42,797 nt of DNA from Betaproteobacteria bacterium (lineage in GTDB: Bacteria > Pseudomonadota > Gammaproteobacteria > Burkholderiales > SG8-41): positions 1 through 42,797 of the forward strand of contig JACQGO010000170.1 in assembly GCA_016199485.1 (NCBI GenBank), given 5' to 3'. Numbering within the stretch: the stretch's first letter is position 1; every line of letters begins with the position of its first letter. The translations under genes and the position numbers were made by a program. This document shows, piece after piece, positions 1-7,246 of this stretch. The notes beneath the pieces were generated by a model. The model was not told where the DNA came from, did no database searches, and saw only the letters and a list, made by a program, of their open reading frames with translations.

Positions 1-310
1 ACGTCGAGGCCTGGGAGAGCGCCCACGTCGAGGCCCGGGGGAGCGCCCACGTCGAGGCCCGGGGGAGCGCCCACGTCGAGGCCCGGGGGAGCGCCCACGT
101 CGAGGCCTGGGAGAGCGCCCACGTCGAGGCCTGGGAGAGCGCCCACGTCGAGGCCCGGGGGAGCGCCCACGTCGAGGCCCGGGGGAGCGCCCACGTCGTG
201 GCCCGGGGGAGCGCCCACGTCGAGGCCCGGGAGAGCGCCCACGTCGTGGCCTGGGGGAGCGCCTACGTCGCGGCTCGGGGGAGCGCCTACGTCGAGGCCT
301 CTCAATATGT
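1..310 (+). repeat. 24-bp tandem repeat array (consensus about GGGAGCGCCCACGTCGAGGCCCGG), about 12-13 units, coding for octapeptide repeats
   Basis: Direct reading; period 24 nt; 1..78 is identical to 121..198 (higher-order 120-bp repeat). Confidence 0.97.
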
Positions 311-752
311 TGCCGTGCATCAGCACAGTGAGGCTGCCCAGATTGCCGGCGGTGTGCTCATCAAGGTGCCGAAGCCGACGACACCGCTGGAATGGTGCGC
401 CTTTTACGGTGCAAAAATCGAGGGCGATATGGCGATCCTCTACAAGGCCGTCCGGGATGATTATCGAAGCGCTCGCGGGATGCTCTATGCCCCTGGAACC
501 ATGCCAGAGGCTCCCGATTGGGATGGCGGAACGGCGGAATGTGGCGGAGGGTTACACTTCACCGCTGATCCCATAATCGCAAAAAGTCATTTCGATGCGG
601 ACGCCACGCGATTCGTCGCCTGTCCGGTCGCCCTCGTCGACATCATCGTCCACTCAACTCCCAACTATCCTTTCAAGGTGAAAGCCAAGCGTGTCGCGGG
701 ACCGATCTATGAAGTGGATCGGTACAGCCAGCGCGTGAACGGACAGCCGTGA
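1..752 (+). CDS. C-terminal part (5'-truncated by window) of octapeptide-repeat beta-solenoid-like protein with a C-terminal 'LYKAV..CGGGLHF' domain (DUF7666-like by recollection)
   Basis: Open frame from nt 3 through 752; (V-x-A-x-G/E-S-A-H)n followed by QYVAVHQHSEAAQIAGGVLIKV...LYKAVRDDYRSARGMLYAPGT..CGGGLHF. Confidence 0.85.
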   Translation, partial: VEAWESAHVEARGSAHVEARGSAHVEARGSAHVEAWESAHVEAWESAHVEARGSAHVEARGSAHVVARGSAHVEARESAHVVAWGSAYVAARGSAYVEASQYVAVHQHSEAAQIAGGVLIKVPKPTTPLEWCAFYGAKIEGDMAILYKAVRDDYRSARGMLYAPGTMPEAPDWDGGTAECGGGLHFTADPIIAKSHFDADATRFVACPVALVDIIVHSTPNYPFKVKAKRVAGPIYEVDRYSQRVNGQP

Positions 753-1264
753 AGGAAACTCTCTTCCATGCCGAACTGAGCGCTGCATTCCGCCACCTGG
801 ATTGCTGGATGGCGAAATGGCCCGACGTGACCGTCTCTCACATGCAGGTTGCCAGGGATGGGAAAATGCGCTTCGCGTTGCCAAAGCCCTGCGACCTAAT
901 CGGCATGGCTCCGGGCGGCCGCTTCTTGGCCGTCGAAGCGAAGCTCGCGCGGAGCCCGATCTTCCACGTGGACGCTCGGCTCATCCGGCAGCTCGACACG
1001 CTCCGCGCCTTCCAGGAGCGCGGGGCCTTTGCTGCGCTCGCCCTCAACTTCCGTTTCGTCCGCAAGCGGCCCCCGCTCCGGGTGAATCGAACGCTGCTGT
1101 TCCTGGGGCTGACGGGTGAGGCGTGGACGGAAGGCCGGGCCTTCGTGCTTGGCTTGACGGTGCCCTTCCTGCCAGAACCGAAGCCGGCGGCGCCAATGCC
1201 CCGGTACGTGGAGCTACGGCGGATCGCGGGGGGCTGGGAGATCTCGGAGGAGCTCCTCGTGTGA
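749..1264 (+). CDS. RecU/Hjc-like PD-(D/E)XK nuclease (Holliday junction resolvase-like)
   Basis: ATGA overlap with previous stop; motif CDLIGMAPGGRFLAVEAKLARSPIF (D...ExK). Confidence 0.6.
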   Translation: MKETLFHAELSAAFRHLDCWMAKWPDVTVSHMQVARDGKMRFALPKPCDLIGMAPGGRFLAVEAKLARSPIFHVDARLIRQLDTLRAFQERGAFAALALNFRFVRKRPPLRVNRTLLFLGLTGEAWTEGRAFVLGLTVPFLPEPKPAAPMPRYVELRRIAGGWEISEELLV

Positions 1265-1581
1265 AGCGGATGATACTTGCCTTTCTGGCTGGTCTCGTGA
1301 AGGGGATCAGCTTCTACGAGCTTGCGGGCTGGTGCGCGCCGCGGCGGAAAGATCACGCCGGCGTGAAGATGCTGGGCCGTCGGCTCATCGGGCTGCTGCT
1401 GGCGGGGCTACTGCTGAGCGGCTGCGTAGCGGCCGTCGTCGCCCTCGACGTGGCCTTCGGCGCGGCCGGCCTCTGGCAGCGGGAGCAACACCGGCGCGAG
1501 CTTGAGCAACTGCGGAAACTCCAGGAGCGGCGGCAGGCCGAACACCCCCTCACTCCGATGGAGGGTTCTGATGGCGACTGA
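1261..1581 (+). CDS. Hypothetical protein; internal ATG at 1369 would give a lipoprotein (LLLSGC lipobox)
   Basis: GTG at 1261 overlapping upstream TGA; MLGRRLIGLLLAGLLLSGCVAAVV plus charged coil. Confidence 0.55.
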   Translation: MKRMILAFLAGLVKGISFYELAGWCAPRRKDHAGVKMLGRRLIGLLLAGLLLSGCVAAVVALDVAFGAAGLWQREQHRRELEQLRKLQERRQAEHPLTPMEGSDGD

Positions 1582-1768
1582 GACGGCGATCCCGATCCAC
1601 AAATGGCGACATGGTGCGGCGGGGCCGGTGACGGTCTGCACGGGCGAGGGGATCGCCAGCGAGGCCCGCAACAGCGCCGAGCATAGCTACGCCTGGCCGG
1701 CGGTGACCTGTCCGGCCTGCGTCGAGCGGTGCCCGAAATACGCGCTCCTGCGGCGGATGGGGGCGTAA
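1571..1768 (+). CDS. Small CxxC hypothetical protein
   Basis: MATETAIPIHKWRHGAAGP...CPACVERCPKYALLRRMGA. Confidence 0.55.
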   Translation: MATETAIPIHKWRHGAAGPVTVCTGEGIASEARNSAEHSYAWPAVTCPACVERCPKYALLRRMGA

Positions 1769-1769
1769 C

Positions 1770-1886
1770 ATGATCCCCTGCGCCATCCCCGGCTGGGCCC
1801 TCGCGCTCCAGATCGTGGTAGGGATCGGGATCAACCTGGTGGTCGCCCTCGTGTTCTACCAGGCAGGAAAACAGCATGGGCGATGA
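1770..1886 (+). CDS. 38-aa single-TM peptide
   Basis: MIPCAIPGWALALQIVVGIGINLVVALVFYQAGKQHGR; tightly packed, overlaps the next start. Confidence 0.5.
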   Translation: MIPCAIPGWALALQIVVGIGINLVVALVFYQAGKQHGR

Positions 1887-2211
1887 GATCGCCCTTGTCA
1901 TGGATCTCATCGCTCGCTTGGCCATCGCCCTGAAGGCCGCCCCGATGACGCGCTGGCCGAACGCGTGGCGGCATCAGGTGGACGAGCACTGGACGATCAC
2001 CCTCAACGGGCAGCGAGAAGCGATTCGAGTGCCCATTATGGGTGCCCCTTTTGAGCTTCCACCCTATCATTGCGTGGTTGAATACAACGGGTGGCTGGCG
2101 GGCCTGATCCAGCCCTACGGGGGCGAGCTGGCGGCCGGCGAAGCCGCGAATGAGGCGACGCTATGCGCGGCGTTGTTGCGCGCGCTCGCCCGCCTGGAGG
2201 AGCCGGAGTGA
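1876..2211 (+). CDS. Hypothetical protein
   Basis: 111-aa ORF in the packed + strand array. Confidence 0.6.
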   Translation: MGDEIALVMDLIARLAIALKAAPMTRWPNAWRHQVDEHWTITLNGQREAIRVPIMGAPFELPPYHCVVEYNGWLAGLIQPYGGELAAGEAANEATLCAALLRALARLEEPE

Positions 2212-2456
2212 TCTACGGTGAACGAATCACGATAGCACGAGAGTTGCGGGGTTGGACACTGGAGGATCTTGCGAACGCCCTTCTCGTAAATCCCGATGAT
2301 GTGATTAAATGGGAAGTAAATCAAGAACCGCCGTCAGAGGGGACGCTAAAGCGCATAGGATTCGCGCTCGCATTCCCGACAGCATTTTTCCGACAGCCAC
2401 CGCCAGCCGAGTTAGGCCCCACGACGCTTGATCTACACTGGCCGGTGCCCCGATGA
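2208..2456 (+). CDS. XRE-family HTH protein
   Basis: GTG at 2208; ITIARELRGWTLEDLANALLVNPDDVIKWE helix-turn-helix pattern. Confidence 0.7.
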   Translation: MIYGERITIARELRGWTLEDLANALLVNPDDVIKWEVNQEPPSEGTLKRIGFALAFPTAFFRQPPPAELGPTTLDLHWPVPR

Positions 2457-2481
2457 CCCGGCCGCGCTCGGTGACGCTCTG

Positions 2482-2631
2482 ATGCCTTTCGGAAGAGACC
2501 GCGCGGCCATAGTCGAAGCGGGGCGGAAACATTTGAGAGATGTTCATACTTGCCCACGGTGCAAGCGTGTCATTCGAGGCAATGCGTATTACGCCCATCG
2601 TCCAGTCTGTCGCAAGAAAGGAAAAACATGA
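2482..2631 (+). CDS. Small Zn-finger protein
   Basis: CPRCKRVIRGNAYYAHRPVC motif. Confidence 0.5.
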   Translation: MPFGRDRAAIVEAGRKHLRDVHTCPRCKRVIRGNAYYAHRPVCRKKGKT

Positions 2632-2825
2632 CCCCGCCGCGCGCGGTGCATCGGTGTCCACACGTCTGCCCGGTCTGCCAAGGAGCCGGGCATGTTGAGG
2701 AGACCCTCTACACGCACTTGTCAGTAGCTACAGAGATTAAATTTGTCCCATGTCGAACCTGTCAGGGCACGGGGGTGATCTGGCATGACGCCGAAGCCGC
2801 ACTTGCTGGAGGAGTGTTTGTGTGA
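2628..2825 (+). CDS. DnaJ-type CxxCxGxG zinc-finger small protein
   Basis: CPVCQGAGHV...CRTCQGTGVI. Confidence 0.6.
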   Translation: MTPPRAVHRCPHVCPVCQGAGHVEETLYTHLSVATEIKFVPCRTCQGTGVIWHDAEAALAGGVFV

Positions 2826-3066
2826 AGACTGCGTTCGCGCCTACGTTGCTGAGCAGGTCGCCAAGGCGCGGGTCTGCGAGAAGCACCAACAACCCCTCCA
2901 TGCCTGCCTTGTCTGCATTCAGGAAACGGTTCCGTCCGTAGTCGCCCAGGCGGTCAAGGAGGAGCGAGAGGCGTGCGTGAACATCGTGCAGGAGCATGAA
3001 AATCACGGGGGCCTAAGGTGTTGCTCCCTGATCACCGCCGCCATCCGCCGGAGGGGTGAGGGATGA
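2785..3066 (+). CDS. Hypothetical protein
   Basis: 93-aa ORF, next in array; last bases overlap the following start. Confidence 0.55.
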   Translation: MTPKPHLLEECLCEDCVRAYVAEQVAKARVCEKHQQPLHACLVCIQETVPSVVAQAVKEEREACVNIVQEHENHGGLRCCSLITAAIRRRGEG

Positions 3067-3815
3067 GCGTTGGAACACCCGAACACGCCAAAGGGATGCT
3101 TGACACGGCGAAAAAGTCTACTCACTTTTGGGCGCGGGCTTATATCCAGGAGGTTATGCCGTTGCTTGATCGCCTCGCCGCTCAAGCCGCGCAGATCGTC
3201 GCGCTGGAGGCAGAGGTAGCGGCGTGGAAAGAGACCGCCGCACAGTTCTCTCGGGGTGTGGCCTACTATCAAGGGCTGGTAACGGAAATAGGGGCACAGT
3301 TTGGTCAGGCGGCTTACATCTCCGATGATGGCTCCCGCCAAGAGGAGATACTGTGTGCGAAGGTTCCTGCGCTTGTGGCTGCCCTCAAAACTGACCTAGC
3401 GGAAACCAAGGCGGAGGTGGCGCGGTTGACCTCTGAGTGCGAATTCAATGTGATGGCGTGTCAGAACATGGATGCCGAAATCGCCATCTACCGCACGCAG
3501 CTTGAGAAGGCCGAGGCGGAGGTAGAGCAGTTGAAGGAAATGAACCGCATTCAGCGGATTGCATTGGACTTTGACCCGTTCGTTGAAAACCGTCGCCTCA
3601 AAGCCGACCTCGCCCCCTTCGTCGCGCTGGTGGAGGCCGCGGAACGGTACAAGGAGTCTTTGGCTTCTGGCCTCGTCTGTTTAGCCGGGCAGACGTGTCA
3701 CGATCCTCTTCGGGACCATCGGCACTGGAGTCAACAAGAATGTGAGGCTCTGTACGGGCTAATGGCTGCCTTTGCCCATCCTGCGGTGCAGCGGGCGCTA
3801 AAGGATGGGGAATGA
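3063..3815 (+). CDS. Coiled-coil hypothetical protein
   Basis: 250 aa with long heptad-like region (LERLAAQAAQIVALEAEVAAW..., TRTQLEKAEAEVEQLKEM). Confidence 0.75.
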   Translation: MSVGTPEHAKGMLDTAKKSTHFWARAYIQEVMPLLDRLAAQAAQIVALEAEVAAWKETAAQFSRGVAYYQGLVTEIGAQFGQAAYISDDGSRQEEILCAKVPALVAALKTDLAETKAEVARLTSECEFNVMACQNMDAEIAIYRTQLEKAEAEVEQLKEMNRIQRIALDFDPFVENRRLKADLAPFVALVEAAERYKESLASGLVCLAGQTCHDPLRDHRHWSQQECEALYGLMAAFAHPAVQRALKDGE

Positions 3816-3964
3816 TGCCGAACGTTTCATGGTGCGTAATGTGTCACAAGTCCACCGCCGCCCATTGAACCGGGCGGTGCGTCAAATGGCAGGATCCCCG
3901 CGCTCGGTAGCCAAAGGGGCAATATACTGCTGCTACGATGGCTTGAGTAGTATTCAGGTGTCCC

Positions 3965-4083
3965 GGTAGTGGGCTATTTTGACTTCGGGCGTTTCGCCAC
4001 GATCTCGTCAAGCAAATCGAATGGCTCGTCTCGAAGAACTAGAATCTTCCGATGCGGTTCAATTTTCAAAATAGCCCACTACC
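3965..4083. mobile_element. 119-bp MITE-like element: 18-bp perfect TIRs (GGTAGTGGGCTATTTTGA), 8-bp target duplication GGTGTCCC
   Basis: Left TIR 3965..3982, right TIR 4066..4083, direct repeats 3957..3964 and 4084..4091, all read directly. Confidence 0.85.
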
Positions 4084-4198
4084 GGTGTCCCGAGCCCTCA
4101 TGCCCAGGGGAAACCTATGGAAGGGGTATACTCTGGGCAGTACTTCTGCTGGAGGGTGCTATTGAACTGTCACTGCTCTGAGTTCTCGGGTTTATCCA

Positions 4199-4369
4199 AT
4201 GTTGCCGAAGAAGATAAACGCGCCGCAGCTTCGACAGTTAGCCCGTGCCGCACGCACGGGACTTGCACGCAGGGAACTTGACAGAGCCGTGAGGAAGGAG
4301 CAAAGAGTAGCGCCAGCATGGCAAACGGCTCCTTGTCATAATGCTTCTTATCGGACATTGGGGACGTAA
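4199..4369 (+). CDS. Possible 56-aa basic protein
   Basis: MLPKKINAPQLRQLARAARTGLARRELDRAVRKEQRVAPAWQTAPCHNASYRTLGT; no clear Shine-Dalgarno. Confidence 0.3.
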   Translation: MLPKKINAPQLRQLARAARTGLARRELDRAVRKEQRVAPAWQTAPCHNASYRTLGT

Positions 4370-4754
4370 GTATGCGGAATGATGGAGATGTTGCGCAACT
4401 TCTTCAGCCCAGTTTCAGCCGAATGACGGCCGGAGGCGGCCAGCTCGTGCTGCTCCACGGCTCACGGGGAGCCGGAAGGCCAAGGACTGGCGATTCCGGC
4501 CCGACCCCATCTCCTCTTATGGGCAGAGGCCAGATCGTCTGGCCTGGAGGCTGGGCGTGGCCCAAGCACCGGCCTTGGGGCTCCCCGCAGGGGATGCGGG
4601 TCCAGTTCCTTCAGGATCGGTTGGGCCGGGCGTTGGCCTGGGGGCAGACCAGGGGGGCAGGGGGCAACCCCGCCGGAGGGGTCGGACGCGCCCACGGCAT
4701 CCGCCCCCGACGATACGCCGCCAAAATTTTCCCGATGGGTCAAGGCGGCTAACG

Positions 4755-5141
4755 ATGGCCAAGCGGAGTAAGGCAGAAGACCGGCTCGCGGTGGACGAAT
4801 TGCTCCGGCAGGCCATGACCGGGGTGATCGAACGGCTGGACCCCACGCGGATCGAACAGGGGCTGATCTGGGCGGTGGAGGGGCTGGTGCGGCAGGCCGA
4901 GCAGTTGGCCGTGACGGACTATAGCCAACTGGCGACGAAGCCGCAGCGGACGAGCCGCATTTCCGCCCACACGGCGAAACTGGCCCTGGCGCTGATGGCC
5001 TTACGGGAATCGATCGCTAAGCAGGCGGGCGGGGGGCGGGCCCCGGACGACTGGCTCAAGCGGCTCACGCCAGAGCAATTCGGGCAGTTGCAGGGCTGGC
5101 TGGCCGAGGCGGCGGCCCGAGACGGGGACCGGGCGGAATGA
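4755..5141 (+). CDS. Putative terminase small subunit-like protein
   Basis: Immediately upstream of TerL; MAKRSKAEDRLAVDELLRQAMTGVIERLD...; positional inference. Confidence 0.45.
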   Translation: MAKRSKAEDRLAVDELLRQAMTGVIERLDPTRIEQGLIWAVEGLVRQAEQLAVTDYSQLATKPQRTSRISAHTAKLALALMALRESIAKQAGGGRAPDDWLKRLTPEQFGQLQGWLAEAAARDGDRAE

Positions 5142-5362
5142 GCCAGCCCGAGGCGTGCATTAATTGTGGGCACCCGAAAGAACACTCGTACCTCTGGTTT
5201 TGCTCGTGGTGTACCGCGGCCAAGGAAGGGGCATACGCGGCCTGTCGGGCGCTGGGAATGAACAATGTCCGCGATGTGAGACGGGCACGGGATAGCGCGC
5301 TCGCATGGGCGGGGGGCCGTCCATCGGGATACGAGACCTTGTTTGACGGGGAGCCAACATGA
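5138..5362 (+). CDS. Small Zn-finger-like protein
   Basis: CINCGHPKEHSYLWFCSWC; ATGA overlap. Confidence 0.55.
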   Translation: MSQPEACINCGHPKEHSYLWFCSWCTAAKEGAYAACRALGMNNVRDVRRARDSALAWAGGRPSGYETLFDGEPT

Positions 5363-6090
5363 CTGGGGGGATGCCCGCCCGGCTGGCCGCCGAACGCGCC
5401 CGGCGCGACGCTCACTGGTTCATCTTCGAGTCCAAGCTCCTGCTGACCAAGGACGAGCACGACCCCGCCCGGCCCGTGAAACCGTTCCCGGACGTGCCGT
5501 ATCTGCGGGCGCTCCTGGATTGCCTCCTGCTCGCGGGGCGGCTGGTCGCCGTGGCGGAGGCCCGCTGGGCGCTCGAGGCCGGGATGGCGCCGGCCTGGCT
5601 CGACGCGGTGGCGCGGAGCGGGATCTGCTTCGTCGAGAAGAGCCGGGACGTGATGGCGACCTGGACGGTCTTGGCCTACTGCCACTGGCGGGCGCGGGCG
5701 TATCCCCACCAGCTGATCCTGATCCAGTCCAAGCGCGAGGACGAGGCGGCGTCCTTCGTGTTTATGAAAGACCCGGAGGTCGGGCGCATGAGCTTCATGG
5801 AGGCGCATCTGCCCCCCGCCCTTCGGCAGCTCCGGTTCCCGGTTGCGGGAGCCTATGGGCATCTGTACTATCCCAACGGGTCGCACGTCTGGGCGATTCC
5901 CGAAGGCGGGCACGTCATCCGATCGAACCATCCCTCGGTCGTCTTCGCGGATGAAGCGGCCTTCCAGCCGGAGTTCGGGGCTTCCTACACGGCCGCCCTG
6001 CCGGCGGTGCAGGGCGGGGGCAGTTACATCGCCGTCTCGTCGGCCAATCCGGGGGAGTTTTGCGATCTGGTCGAGGGGGCGGCGGCGTGA
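5359..6090 (+). CDS. Terminase large subunit, ATPase half (split TerL)
   Basis: FVEKSRDVMATWT (Walker-A-like position), SVVFADEAAFQ (Walker B), YIAVSSANPGEF. Confidence 0.85.
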   Translation: MTGGMPARLAAERARRDAHWFIFESKLLLTKDEHDPARPVKPFPDVPYLRALLDCLLLAGRLVAVAEARWALEAGMAPAWLDAVARSGICFVEKSRDVMATWTVLAYCHWRARAYPHQLILIQSKREDEAASFVFMKDPEVGRMSFMEAHLPPALRQLRFPVAGAYGHLYYPNGSHVWAIPEGGHVIRSNHPSVVFADEAAFQPEFGASYTAALPAVQGGGSYIAVSSANPGEFCDLVEGAAA

Positions 6091-6275
6091 ATCCCGACGT
6101 GCTCCTGGCCGTGGCCCAGATGGCCGGGCACCTCTGGACTGATCGGCCCGTCGTGACCATGACCGGCGACGAGTTCCGCCAATGCCATGGGGAGCATCCC
6201 GTCGAAGGCTACCGGCTCGCCGATGGCCGCGCGGCCGTCGCCTGTCTCACCTGCCACGAGGTGTTTGTCCAGTGA
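6087..6275 (+). CDS. 62-aa CxxC protein interposed between the two TerL halves
   Basis: GTGA overlaps on both sides; VNPDVLLAVAQMAGHLWTDRPVV...CLTCHEVFVQ. Confidence 0.6.
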   Translation: MNPDVLLAVAQMAGHLWTDRPVVTMTGDEFRQCHGEHPVEGYRLADGRAAVACLTCHEVFVQ

Positions 6276-7243
6276 GCCTGCCGGGCCTCTCTCACCGCCT
6301 AGCGGCCGGGTCGATCCCGGTCCTGCGCATCCATTACTCCGCCGATCCCGCCAAGCGCCCGGGCACCGCCGCCGGCGATGCCTGGCTGGATGAGGCCCCG
6401 CGCGGCTACCCGGGCGGGCGGCAGAGTCCCCGGTGGCGGAAGGAACAGGAGATCGACTACGGCGCGATGGGGGGTACCCGCCTCTTCCCGAACTGGGAGG
6501 CCTGGGTCGGCCGGGGGCAGATCGTCATCGACCCCTTCCGCCCGACGGGCTATCGCCTCTATGGGTCCTACGACCACGGCTGGCGGAACCCCGCCGCCTT
6601 TCACGTCCATGGGATCAACGGGGACGGCGCGGTGGTGACGCTCTGGGAGTTCTACGCCGCCCATGTCCCCGTGTCGGCCGTGGCGCAGATCATCCTGGGC
6701 CACGAGGGCGCCCCGGTGATCCTCCCAGACGGGCGGCGGTTCGCACCCAACCCCTTTGCGGGCGAATTGACGTGGATGGTGGCCGATCCCTCGATCTGGG
6801 CGGACGACCAGCCGATGGCCGATGAGACCAACAAATCCATCGCCGACCTCTTCCGCCGCTGCGGGGTCGTTTTCGTGCCCGGCGAGCGCGGGGGGGACAC
6901 CATGGTCGCCGAATGGCTGCACGGCCATTACTGGCAGGACCCCGACCGGCCGCTCTACCGGATCACCACCGACTGCCCGAAGCTCCTCTGGGAACTGGGG
7001 CAGCTCCGCCACCGGGAGTTTTCCCCGCGGGTGGCGCTGGCGCGGGAGCAATCGGAAAAGCTCGTGGACAAGGACGACCACGCCTGGGACGGCTTGAAGA
7101 TGTTCCTCCGGCGCTTCCCGCCGCGCCCCGTGGAGGCCCGCGCGGCGGCCACGCCCGCGACGTTTCTCTGGTGGCGGGCGCAGGCCAAGCGCGCGAAAGA
7201 TGGGCAGCCGGTGCGGACCTTCCGGCGGGAGATGGTCGGCTAA
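6272..7243 (+). CDS. Terminase large subunit, nuclease half (split TerL)
   Basis: HYSADPAKRPG...WRKEQEIDYGAMGGTRLFPNW...YGSYDHGW...VADPSIW...DKDDHAWDGLKMFLRR. Confidence 0.85.
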   Translation: MSLPGLSHRLAAGSIPVLRIHYSADPAKRPGTAAGDAWLDEAPRGYPGGRQSPRWRKEQEIDYGAMGGTRLFPNWEAWVGRGQIVIDPFRPTGYRLYGSYDHGWRNPAAFHVHGINGDGAVVTLWEFYAAHVPVSAVAQIILGHEGAPVILPDGRRFAPNPFAGELTWMVADPSIWADDQPMADETNKSIADLFRRCGVVFVPGERGGDTMVAEWLHGHYWQDPDRPLYRITTDCPKLLWELGQLRHREFSPRVALAREQSEKLVDKDDHAWDGLKMFLRRFPPRPVEARAAATPATFLWWRAQAKRAKDGQPVRTFRREMVG

Positions 7244-7246
7244 GCC

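Noticed and set aside
1-310. CRISPR-like array
   Set aside because: Contiguous 24-bp coding tandem repeats with no unique spacers and a preserved open frame.
3969-4181. 70-aa ORF 'MGYFDFGRF...'
   Set aside because: Starts inside the left TIR and runs through the MITE-like element; its sequence is the element, not a conserved gene.
4372-4752. 126-aa ORF upstream of TerS
   Set aside because: Gly/Pro/Arg-rich with no recognisable family; competing frames equally open. Left as uncertain non-coding or packaging-site DNA.
5065-5931. 288-aa minus-strand ORF opposite TerS/TerL
   Set aside because: Same shadow-ORF effect; no recognisable domain, and it is opposite the TerL ATPase motifs.
6087-6275. 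Split TerL as a simple frameshift or sequencing error
   Set aside because: About 180 nt of separate in-frame coding lies between the halves with start/stop coupling on both sides; one indel cannot restore a normal TerL.
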